Source: Sarcocystis neurona (Eukaryota; Apicomplexa; Conoidasida; Eucoccidiorida; Sarcocystidae). Taken from it: a stretch of 64,000 nucleotides of DNA. The position numbers and the translations under genes were made by a program. A model generated the notes under the pieces. The model saw nothing but the letters and a program-made list of their open reading frames with translations. It was not told the origin of the DNA and did not search any database. The number at the start of each line of letters is the position of its first letter. Positions within the stretch are counted from its first letter, which is position 1. Below, in pieces: positions 44,601 to 56,600 of this stretch. The stretch covers positions 631,267-695,266 of the forward strand of contig KL647324.1 of assembly GCA_000727475.1 (NCBI GenBank), read 5' to 3'.

Positions 44601-47600
44601 CACAGACTGCATCGCATATTTCTGCTGCAACGTCGCGTCTTCCTCCTACAGCAACGGCCCACTCGTCGAGGCACTATCACTACTAGGAGACGCCAGCACT
44701 GCCGTAACACTCTAGCCCCCCCCCTTCCCCCTTGGTAGACCCTTGGCACTGCCATTACAGTACAACAACACGCGCGCCCTTTTGACTTTTGGACACAACA
44801 TATATATATATTTATATACACATATATTTACACATATATCTACATATATACCTATAGCTACGTCTTCCGGAGAAACCGTACAACAACGCGCACGCGTGTT
44901 TGACTACACAACACACATCGACGTGTATACATATGTATGTCTATACACATATATCTACATATATACACATACGTGTATGCACGTCTTATGGGAGACGCCA
45001 GTAGTTGAATCTTCGTGCTGGAGCCCACTGTGTATTAGAGGAGCAGCCCTTTTCGTTTTGGCCTCGGCGAGGAGCAATGCCGGGATCGTGGAATGCAACT
45101 TTTTCACGGAAGCAGCAGTTTGGTTCCCGTTAAAGCAGTGTCTTGTGCAACCTGGGCATGCTCTCCCAACATGTGTGCGTGTGTGTATGTTCACTCCTGT
45201 GGTGTGTTCGTCTGCGTATCTCTTCACAGAAGCAGAGACAGGCCTCGCTTCCGTATGCCGCGCAAAGCGTGACGTCGTGAGAGTGTCTTGTGCACACACT
45301 CCGTCTAGGATTTTCATCCGGGGCCGCAGAGAGGCGCTTCGTCATAATGGAGTTTCACCAGTTCGGCTGGTCGACGACACTTAGTTTCGTGCGTCTTGCT
45401 GTTTGCTGAGCAATGCACGCGACGCAAGGCGTACGCGTGTCTGTTGTCCTGCAGCGAGCTGCAGTGCAGAACTGTACCACCCGGGGCGCACTCCTGCCAC
45501 GGGGGGCCCTCACCTCCGGCTTATATCCCAGCAGCGTAACTCACCCCTGCAGCGGTCGAATGCGTAGGTTTCTCTTGGTAACTGCAGCGCTGCCTGCGCG
45601 TTGGTAACATGTTTCTGCGCTTTTTGCTTCTCTCTCTCTGTGCGTGTCTCTCTCCAAACGCAGCGGCAGCAGCACTACTCAGCACACCAAAAAAAAATAC
45701 TCTGCACGCATGCTGCATGCGTAGATAAGGCGGCCAGTTCTCGACCGACGCTCTTGCTGCCGGCCAACGGCAGAGGTGCTGCCGCTGCTCGGGCAGGAAC
45801 GTTGCTGGTGCTCAAGAAAGGAGGACGCGGCTACTAAAGCACGGGGCTCCTCCTGAGGCATGGGGTTGTTGCTGAGGCATGGGGCTGCTGTGAGGCATGG
45901 AGCTGCTACTGAGGCATGGGGGTGCTGCTGCTCGTAAGGTACCAATGCATGTTCGAAAAACAGCGGCCGCAGTTCACTCAGGGCTGTCGCCGCCGGCAAA
46001 TTCGAGCTGCCGCTGCCGCTACCAAACGAAGGCCGCCGTTGCTGCTGCGGCCACCCCACACAGAACTGCTGCTACTAAATAGGAGCTGGTTGCGTGACTG
46101 TTAAAGAGGGACTCAGTCCCATTCCTGCTACTGCAGCTACTGAGCAGACCCCACTCGTGCTACTGCGATGTGGGAACTGCTGCTGCTCTTATGAAACAGA
46201 AAGTAAGTGCTGTCACTCAGAAACTGCTGCTGCTGCTGGTGCTGGTGCTACAGAGGAACTGCGGTTGCTGCCGCTGACGCTGAACGGCGGCTGCCGCTCT
46301 TGTCCACAAGCAAGAAGAAGAAATACGCATAGAAAGAGAAGCACAGGAAGAAGCAAACGAAGGACAAGAGAAAGGAGACAAGAAGGCAGACGGCGTTGCT
46401 GCTGCTGCTGCTGCTCGTTTAAGTTACCGTTTTCGCTTCTTCGAAGTGGTCCTGATGCAGGTAGGCAAGTCCACGTCTGTAGCGCGCCTTCACGTTCTCC
46501 GGATCCATTTCTAGCGCCTAAAAAAAGAGTGTGGAAATGGCAGGACGGACGCACCCCTTCGACGCACCAGCAACAGCAACGTTACTCATGCAGAAACACC
46601 AGAGAGAGACAACGACTGCCTCCAGACACTGTGCCGCAGTTCCTTCGTACGAGATACGCTCTGCAGCGCCTGCTGCTGCAACTATTGGTGCTGCAACTGC
46701 CGCTGCTGCAACTGCTGCTGCTGCAACTGCTGCTGCTGCAACTACTGCTACTGCAACTGCCGCTGCCGCAACTGCTCCTACTGCAACTGCCGCTGCTGCA
46801 ACTGCTGTTGCTCCAACTGTTGCTTCCCCAACTCCTGCCGCTGCTGCACCTGCTGCTGCCGCTCCTCCTGCTGTCGCTGCAAATGCTGCTGCCGCTCCTC
46901 CTGCTGTCGCTGCAAATGCTGCTGCTGCAGTATACAGCATGTGGCACTGCCACGGGGCCAGGGCGCGTCTGGCCGCGCTGCTGCTGGCGTTGCTGCTGCA
47001 CCAGCAGCAGCCACACGTGCAGCTGAAGCGGAAGCAAAATGCCGCTGTCACGCAGCAGCTCAACCTCGTGCAGCAGCTGAACCGTATGAACAGCTGCTGC
47101 TGCAGCAGGAATCGTGAGAACGGAGGAACTCGCAAGCACGTTGCAGCTGCCCGTAGCGCTCCTTCATAAGAAAAAAGGGTGTGGGGTCCTTACCAAACGG
47201 CACTCGATATAAACCTCCTCATAATCCTGCTGATGCAGCTTGCACGCAGCAAGATTTAAATGGCAAGGTAGCTTCACCGAGTCCATCCGCGCTTGCTCCT
47301 CTGGCGTCTCTGGAAAGGTGTAGTCGAACTGCAGCAGAGCCTGAGCAGGAGAAACAAGAAGACAGGGCGGGGGAGGAAGCAACCACATGGGGTGAGGAAC
47401 GCGAAGGAAAGGAAGAAAAAGTGAGGAGGAAGAAAAAGGCAACTTTGACGATGTACGTTACACGGCCGCCAGCAGAGGAGCAGCAGCAGAAGAGAGAGAA
47501 GCAACAGACCGGCAACACCAGCAAGACGGTCCGAGATACAAATGAGCAGCTGCGGCCAGGCCACCTGCAGCAGCAGCGCAGCGCAGGCACGAACACGAAC

Positions 47601-50600
47601 ACCTGCGGCAGCAGTACGTGCTGCAGCTGGTGCAGCCGCACAGACGCGAGCCCCCGACGTCAATATAGCAGCATCAGCAAGACGAGCGGAAGAACAGCTG
47701 AAGCAGTCGCTGCGAACGAGGAAAAGAAGCAGCAGCGCCAGCGTCTCCGCGGGGAGGCCGAACAGCAGGGACACGTGCGTCGCCTCATAGCAGCAACGAA
47801 CAGACGAGGCAGCTTGCAAATGCAGAGCAGCTGGTCAGCAGCACAAGCCCCTGCACCAAGACTCTTTCACGATACCGCGCAGCAGCAGCTTTGCTGCAGG
47901 GATAAGTCCTTCGCAGAAGAAGCAGCAGCAAGACTACATTCCATCTCGTTCTACCTGCTATAGAATACACATGAATAAATCCACATGTGTACCTATGCGC
48001 ACATGTTTATAGCTACGAAATAAATGCGCAACAAAAGCGACGCCGCAGACGTTAGCAGCATCACAGTGCAGCAGCTCCCTCTGTGTGTGGGGCATGAGCC
48101 CTCCGTAGAAAACATCCATAACAGCGCCGCCAGCAGCGGTACGAATGTGGGCCGTGGCAGCGGCAGCAGCAGCAAGAAGCACGAGGCAGCAAGAGCAGCC
48201 CCCAGCAGGGGGGAAAGCAATGGCAGCCGCAGTAAGAAGGTGGGGCGGCCGGCAGCATCAGCAGCACTTCTTCATCCGGCCGCATCCGCAGTTTCCCATA
48301 GTAGTTATCTTTTGAGGAAGAATGTGTGTGAACAGTACACCCTGCATTTGCTGCACTCCTTCATCTGTTGTAACGCATGCAGTCCTCCACGTACACAAGG
48401 AAATACGCACGCGTATACGACCCGCTGCAGCGAACTCTCCTGCGCAACCGTACATGTATACATATATATACAGAGAGAGAGACACACACACGCGTACATA
48501 CATACATGTATACATGCATATATATATATATATACATACCCATTATATTTATATATATATACGCGTATCTGTGTATGTGTATGCACTAATGCATGTGATG
48601 CCTCACTAATGGGAGGAGCTTACAACTCTCCCTTTGCCGGTTTACCGAGGCAGAGAGAGCAGCACGCAGAGACATGGAAAGGTGCGTCGCCGAGTTCCCA
48701 GGACAGGACATACTGCAGGAACATGCGAAAGTATATACACGTATAGAGTGAGACACGTATAGACACGTAGCGACCCGCGTCCCTATTACCGTATAGAGGG
48801 CACACGAGCTGCGCACGCGCAGTCAACCTCCACAAACAAGGTGATACGCACGGAAAGAAATATTCCTGCTGCACATAGACATACAGGGGGAGGAGTACAC
48901 CAAGAGCTACATATATACATACATACGAACGTATATTTATACATATGTGTATATATATGGGGCACTCGGTAGTGTAGTAGATCGCGCGGCCAAGCGCGCA
49001 TCAGGCCGGTCCCCCCACCACACACAGTAATCGGTGCGTACGGCCAAAACGTGAACTTCTCGATGCAGCCGTACACAGAGAGATACAACCGCGTGGGCAT
49101 ACATATAATGAAGAAGCTGTATGGACACGTATGTATACATGTGTGTGGACAGTGGCACGGCCCAGCCCAGCATTTGCCCGATACCTACACACGTACATAT
49201 GGACACGTATATACACATGCGTATGGACAGGGACGCAGCCCAGCATGTGCTCATACGTACGCACGTATATATATATATATGTATATGGACACGTGCACAC
49301 AGTCCAGAATTCGTCTGGTTTATTCATATCTGTGTGACTCGCATATATATATATATATATAAATGTATAGAGACACGTGCAGAGTCCCGTATCAACGCAC
49401 GAGAGACAGACAAGTCCTTCTGGTGCCCAGGTGCATGCACGCAACAACCCTCTACGTTGGCAGGGCTCAGCAGCCAGCGAGCTCTGTGCGTGGGGTGGGG
49501 GGAAACGTGCTGCAGGTGCACGTCTCCACAGGGAGGAAGAATCAAACATAAATGGAGAAACAGCCTCGAAAAATTATTTGCAAGCGTGTACGTGCACGGC
49601 TGAGTTAATAGGGACAGAATCTCCTCAGAACTGAAGAGAGGCAGCACTCCAGAAAACCGACGAGACACCAAGCTCATGCTGCGGCAGTCTCACTGCCCGC
49701 TGCGCCAATTACCACACGCTGCACCTGTGGCAAAACTATACAGCGCGCCGCCACGCCAGGAACTGCATCTCCTGCTCCTCTGGGGGGGCTGTCCGGTTGC
49801 TATGCGGGTGTTCCGCTGCAACATTGCGGCTGTTTCTGGTGCTGGCGCTACACGCGCTGCTGCGGCAGCTGTTGCAACACGTTCTGCTGTTGCCGCCGAC
49901 GCTGCTGGTGCTGCTATTACCTACAGGCAGAGCGGACACCCTGCGGAACTGGGAGTTCCTGCGGCTGCTTCTGTTCCTCCTGGAGGTGTCTGGCTACGGC
50001 TCTGCTGCTTCGTCCCCGCCACGGGTGCCGCACCTCCGCTGCTTCGGCCTACTGCTCCTGCTGCTGCTGCGCTGCTGCTACTGCGACGTCCTTCTTGTTG
50101 GACCACGGCAGACGCGTATCTCTCGCAGCAGCCGCCGCACGCACTAGCCGTGTCTCTGGGCGGGCCCACCGGAGCAGCAGATCTGCTTCTGTTGCACCTG
50201 CTTCTGTTGCACCTGCTTCTGCTAGACCTGCTTCTGCTACATCTGCTTCTCCGGCGACTGCTTCTGCTGCACCTGCTTCTGTTGCCCTGCTTCTGCTGGA
50301 GTTGCTTCTGCTGCACTGCGTCTGCCGCATCTGCTTCTCCTGCAGCTGCTTCTCCTGCAGTTGCTTCTGCTGCTGCTGCACTGCGTCTGCTACATCTGCT
50401 TGCGTTGTATCTGCTTCTGCTGCATCTGATTCTGCTGCATCTGCTTCTGCTGCATCTGCTTCTGTTGCAGCTGCTTCTGTTGCACTGCGTCTACCGGTGG
50501 TAGCCAGAAACGTACTTTTCGATAGTTGACAGCAGCGAGGCCATAATTTTTGGCCCGAAAGGCGGCGTTTCCTTCCTGGCGAAAGCTGCAGCGCGTCACG

Positions 50601-53600
50601 AGCAGCCACACTTTCCCACGAATATGACGGAGGGGACCCTTCCATGGGTCCCGGACGTCATAGGAAACGTTCCACTTCACGACATTCTCTCTTGAAGCAC
50701 TAGTGCTGGGACGCACGCTTGCATGCATGACGCTGCTATCTCTTGGTCCACAGCTTGTCTCCACATAGACCCCTGCACCCGCCCTACTTCCTTACACTTC
50801 TACGTAGCAGCAGTCCTCTTCTCACAACGATGGCCGGTAGCAATCGTAACGAGTTGTTTTCCCTGCTACCACCACTCAGGCGACAACCCTGCAGAGATAC
50901 TTGTACCCGAAAACTGACACAGATATATATTCATACGTATGCGAAGTAGTACAGCTATATACATATATACGCATACATACATATACGTATGCACATGAGG
51001 ACTGATGCACTCATACATATCTGTATATATATACACATATGTATATATATACGAGGAGTGCCACAGACACATATACGTATATGTGTATACATACATGTGT
51101 AGACGAGAAGTGACCCAGGTACATACCTGTATGTGTGTAACCACACATATACATATATACATGATCGGTGCGCACACATCTTTGTGCATGCGCAGCAACC
51201 TTCAATAGGATGAACAGAGAGAGAGGGAAGGGCAGAAGAAAAGCGTTTGAGCCCGTCTCAACGTAAAGACAGACACTTCACTTAGCAGTCGGCACGCTTG
51301 GAGAAGTCAAGAGAACGACTGAGAGGAAATTTCGGGCCCACTTTGACGGACCCGGGCTGACACATGTATGTCCACGGAGGTCAATAGAAACGCCTACAAA
51401 TCCATGGATATATATACAGAGCGAAAGCACACTTCCACACAGTGAGAAGCACGTACACCTGCGTGTAGAGACTGATAAGCACACAGATATAAGACAGAGA
51501 TAGGGAGAGGCGTTCTGCAGAGAGACGGCGAGAGACGCGCGTGTCAACCGACTGATCCTCAGAGACGCACACACACATATATTGAAGTACTGAGACGAAG
51601 AGAGACGGCCGAGTATATACACACGGAGAGAGACATAGGGAGATACAAAAGGAGGCACGTATAGAGAGGGGTGGACAGAGAGAGGGTGGGAGAAAATCAC
51701 ATGAAGTAACGGTATATGCGAATACAGTGGAGCAGGACACACGTATACATTTATACACATACATACGTATATATGTGTTCAGGTCAGCACGCACCGTAGA
51801 CAGAGAGGGAGCCCCGAGAGCAGTTGAGACCCGGTGACGCAGAGAAGCACTTACGAAGAAAATAAAGGAGAGATAGAAAGGGAGGAGACGGGCACATACG
51901 GGGAAAGGCCAGAATGCAAGTGAGGTCCAGCATGTCTGCTCACCGGTCTGCAGCGTCAATTTTTTCGTGCGTGGGCTTCTCGTAGATCTGTCGCTCCTGC
52001 AGCAGAAACCGTGCAGCAGCAAGCGCAGGAGTTGTCAGCCGTTACGACATCGGGGGGCAGGCAGCACGTAGGGTCTACACATATACTCCCCTCAAGGGGC
52101 AACACATGCACACGCAAGCCGGGAGACCAGCAGCAGAAGACACGCAGACGCCCCACCCCGCATGGTGCCACCCAGAAAGAAAGACGCACGCACACACTCA
52201 AATTCTAGATGTGTGCAGGAAACATCCGTATAATACACGTGTACGGATTTACAGAGATATATATATTTGTGCACGCAATTGAGAAGCAGCCATATCTGCT
52301 GCTCCACGTGTACATGAAACAGGCATTACATATACACGGGTCTACAGATACACACACATATTTGTATGTATGTATAAGCGCGTGAGGAGCAGCTACATCC
52401 ACTTGTGGAATGCATCTGTTTTGTACTGGACGTACACATGTGTATTCGTGTATTTCTGTTTGCATCCACAAACGCGTGTATCTGTCTACACACGAGGACG
52501 TCCGACATGCAAGCCTGTATGAAGACAAGTAAACGTACATATATATATATGTATTAATATTACGTGTATGTGCCTGTTTCACAGGGTTGACTTCTTTAGC
52601 ATGGTGCGAGCAATGACTGTCAGCATTTACCTGCATGCACAACAGACAGCTGGCGTCGACATGTTGCCTGCCCGAGTTGACTTCACAATTCTTTTGATCC
52701 ACGTCTAAACAGAAATCTCCCTGTACGCATCTGCATGCAATACCTAATGGTATACGTATTCTACGTTCTTAATCAGGACATACGGACCTCCACATACACG
52801 CACATATATATATATATATATTCACGCTCTAAAATACACTAGCGTGTACCCTGGATTCTTTGGCGTCTTCTGTCTGCGTACGCCAAATTTCTGTAAACAT
52901 ATATACATATATATAGACAGACATGAGTGTATAAATGCATGTATCCTACATATATGCGTATACTCGAGTACGTACGTGAGTAGATACTGATGTACGCGTA
53001 ATATATATACACGTACGTGTACATATACGCTGCTGTGTATTCGCATATACCCCGCACTCCTTAGCGTCTTCTGTGTGTATTTATCCGGTCTTATCGACAA
53101 GCATATAATACATACACATATGGGTCTCCAACAGCTCTGTAGTGTCTATACACTTGAATATTTTCAGGAGTGGATAGTGATCTATACACATATATATAAT
53201 GTAGTATGTTCATGTCTCTACACGTGTACGCTGATTTGGGGATATGTACCAGCACGAGTGCACGTGGGCAGATTGACTTGCAGTCATTCCCATGTATATA
53301 TATAGAGAGAAGCGTATGAATGCACTGGGACGGGTGTCGGTGTCTCCTGCACACATACACACACGCACAGGTGTGCGAAATGTGCCTGCAGGGAGACAGC
53401 TGCTGCCGCAAGGAGTGCATGCGTAGTAGAGCCACACTCGGACGCGGCAAAGAAGAGAAAGAAGAAGCAGCTGCAGGAGCAGGTGGCGGGGTCCCTACTT
53501 TGGAATGGTCATGCGAACAGCCCTGCATCATCGCGCGAGTTGCCGCTGCTGCTTCGTCTTTCGCCTTCGCCGCGCGAGCCTCTTCTTCGTCCAGCTGTTT

Positions 53601-56600
53601 GCTCAAGCGCTCGTACTTCCCTACGGACAGCCGCCAAGCCGGGAAGGACACAGGCATCTGGAGACGCTCAGCAACTAGCAGATACACAAATATCACAGGT
53701 GTATAGGTGGTCAGGAAAACACGTATACAGATATCCGCTTCTGAAAGGACACTCGGGAATGTAAGCACGCATGCATGTGCGCCTCGTTGGTGGCGTTCTC
53801 CCACGTCTATCTGCACATGTTTAGCTCTACGTACACACACACCTATGCGTCTCGGCGGCGATGAATCCTCGTAGGTACAAACATAATTGGTTGCGTACGT
53901 GTTTCTTACGCATGTGTGCCCACAACATGTATATCTACACATCTATAAGTAGTCATCTATCTCTGTCTACGCGCGCGGGAGTACGGACTCGAACGCAAGC
54001 GTGTATAAGTACACACACGTACGAGTAGGACGAGTGACGGAGCACAGCTACATGTGGGTGTAAAAGACGCATCTGTACGTACATGTTCGGACAGACATGC
54101 ATGCGTGTACACATGCACACACACACGCACGTGGGCGGCTCCCCAGACACGCGTCTATTCTTGCCCGAAAATCTCCGCAGCAGTCAATTCAACCACACAC
54201 ATACAGCCGCACGTCTATGCTGCATCCATAAGAAGATATATATAAATATATATATACATATACAGCCCAACGTTTATACTGCACCCATAAGAAGGTCTAC
54301 ATACGTATACGCACATACGTCAATCCGAAAGATCCAAGTATATACACAGATATATATATATACATATATATCTGTATGTACAGACATATATATATGTATG
54401 TGTGTACACATACATATATATATACACATCTGTGGATATACGCATGAATACAAATTCGTGAGGTTGTACACGTGGAATCTGCGTATGTGGGTGTAAAGCT
54501 GCAAACGTGACTATTTGTACACTGAACAACATGTCCTACAGGTTGCCAATTACAGTGGCCCTGGAGAGGCACGATGTACGGGTGCCAATATGGAGTCATT
54601 TGTATACGCTCACGTAGACAGGTACATCTTAAAGCTGCAGACATACTTTGTGACTACGTGCCGAGGGGACCCTCTACCGAGCACCTGTCTCTCTCATATA
54701 TATATGTATGTCCATATAAGAGTGCATGTGTGCGTGTTGGCTGTGTACAACTAAAGCTGCAAACACAATACGTGACCAGGCCGAGGGGACTCTCTACCAA
54801 GCATCTCTCTCTCTCTGTATATATATATATATGAATATGTCTACATAGGAGTGCACGTGTGCCTGCTGGCCGTGTACAACACCACGCAGTCTAGCTGGAC
54901 GGTACATGCTGTACATACACCTGCACGTCTTATAAATTAGGGAAACCTCCCTAAATGTTTCCCTGTGTGTGTATCCCTGTTTACTAGGACTACACTCACA
55001 ATTTTGCAGACCTCCATAAAGAATCACACACACACACACAAACATACAGAGACAACACATATACTGCGCGAGCGCCAGTGGGGTGGTGGAGCACGCGCAT
55101 GCGGGGCGCCAGAGATATCATCAGGGACACACGCAGCCCCTGCACGACGCGTCTGCATGCGTCTCTTCGCTCTGTTCGAAGTCATCTGCGCCGCCCACGC
55201 TGGAGAAGACAACGCATGCGGACAGACCCCGTGCGGCAAGCGACAGCATGTGCACGCCTTCGTAGCAAGCGGCAGTGGTGCGTGAAACCGGCTGTACATC
55301 AGCACACGCATGCAGACCGCCCACAAGCCAGAGGCCGCGCAGTCCTCTCTATACGCAGAAAAGTGCGGCAGCGCACGTGCATGCGTTTCTTTTTGTGAAC
55401 AAACGCAGAGAGGCAGCAGCGCAGCAGAAAACAGCGATGGGGACCCTGTCCTTCCGTCCCTCCTGTGCATGCGTGCGAGGAAGGGCCACGGCACAGTGTC
55501 TCCGCGCGCATGTCTTCGACTGGAGAAGTCCTCACGTAAACGTGTGCATGCGTAGGAAAAACGGTGCGCCTCTGTCGCGTGCGTACGCAGGCGCGGACGC
55601 ATGGGAGGGAACGCATCATACCAACAGACAGCAGACCTACCGTAGTCCGTGTGGCTCATCACTTGCAGCGACGAAGACTTGTCTGAACTCCTCTGAAAGG
55701 CCAGCAACAGCAAAAAAGACAACACATACATAGAAGCGCATGCACATCCCACGACGGCTGCGTCCTCGCCGGCGACACAGCCGCTATCTGCTGCGTCTTC
55801 TCCACCGCCCCACACACGACGGTCGTCGACCGCCTCCCCCTGCCAGCGGTGCTGCGAGTATCACTGCTGTTACGGCACTGCGGCTGCTTGAGACACGTGT
55901 ACGCAGTCCCACATCTGCGGCCGCGGGTGCACGCACTCCCTGCTCACTCGAAGAGCCAATGCGCGCTATTACATGCTTATCCTCCGCTAGCAGATAGCGA
56001 ACTGTTCCAATAGCTCCGTCCCCATACTCTTACTGTACGTCACTTCCTCTTTCGCAGGAAAGGAACACGACATCTGAGGGTCGTTCAACCCAGGAGACTT
56101 GGCAAAAACAGGTAGATCGGCGTAAAATATTTAATGCAGCTACCTATACAGCAGACATACATATATACATTATATATATGTATATATGTATACGAATGTG
56201 TATATGTATGTATATATATATGTGTATGTAGGTACGTATGTATGGTATGTGTGTATGTATGTTGCGGTGTTGATCCAGCAGTGTGTGTGTACTTTTGTAG
56301 ACAGGAAGAGCCACAGCTGAAACTCACTGGCCGAGCTGTCGCAGGTTACTGTCAACGTAAATGAACAAAATGGCAAAGACAAAAGTGCAGACTCAGGGAT
56401 ATTGACACGAGACAGCACGACTGCCGACCCAGTCCCAACTCAACGCAGTCACACACAAAATGAGCTCTGGATACCTGCACACGCTTCGCTCTACTAACAT
56501 ATACATACGATATATATGTATATATATATACATATATGAATATATATAGGTATACATACACACGACACCTGTATATATAATACGTATGTATATATATATA

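Larger units (their letters stand above)
42602..46427. other. TPR gene intron 9
   Basis: A 3.8-kb intron. Besides the TA/GCTGTAAAT array it has TA/CA sequence at 43100-43470 and 44780-44990, a unique stretch at 43480-44770, and a block of GCTGAGGCATGGGG-type repeats at 45845-45935. No additional exon is recognised. Confidence 0.65.
47341..50515. other. TPR gene intron 7
   Basis: A 3.2-kb intron with CAG-rich sequence at 47470-48290, TA/CA repeats at 48450-48570, the roughly 80-bp repeat at 49120-49300 and the CTG array at 49850-50500. No exon-like segment is recognised. Confidence 0.65.

Noticed and set aside
46094..47169. Plus-strand frames of 212-310 codons
   Set aside because: Dominated by the 15-bp CTG array; they overlap minus-strand TPR exon 9 and intron 8.
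53975..54010. Possible tRNA B-box (GGACTCGAAC on the plus strand)
   Set aside because: The flanking bases do not form a T-arm stem on either strand, and no A-box or acceptor stem was found.
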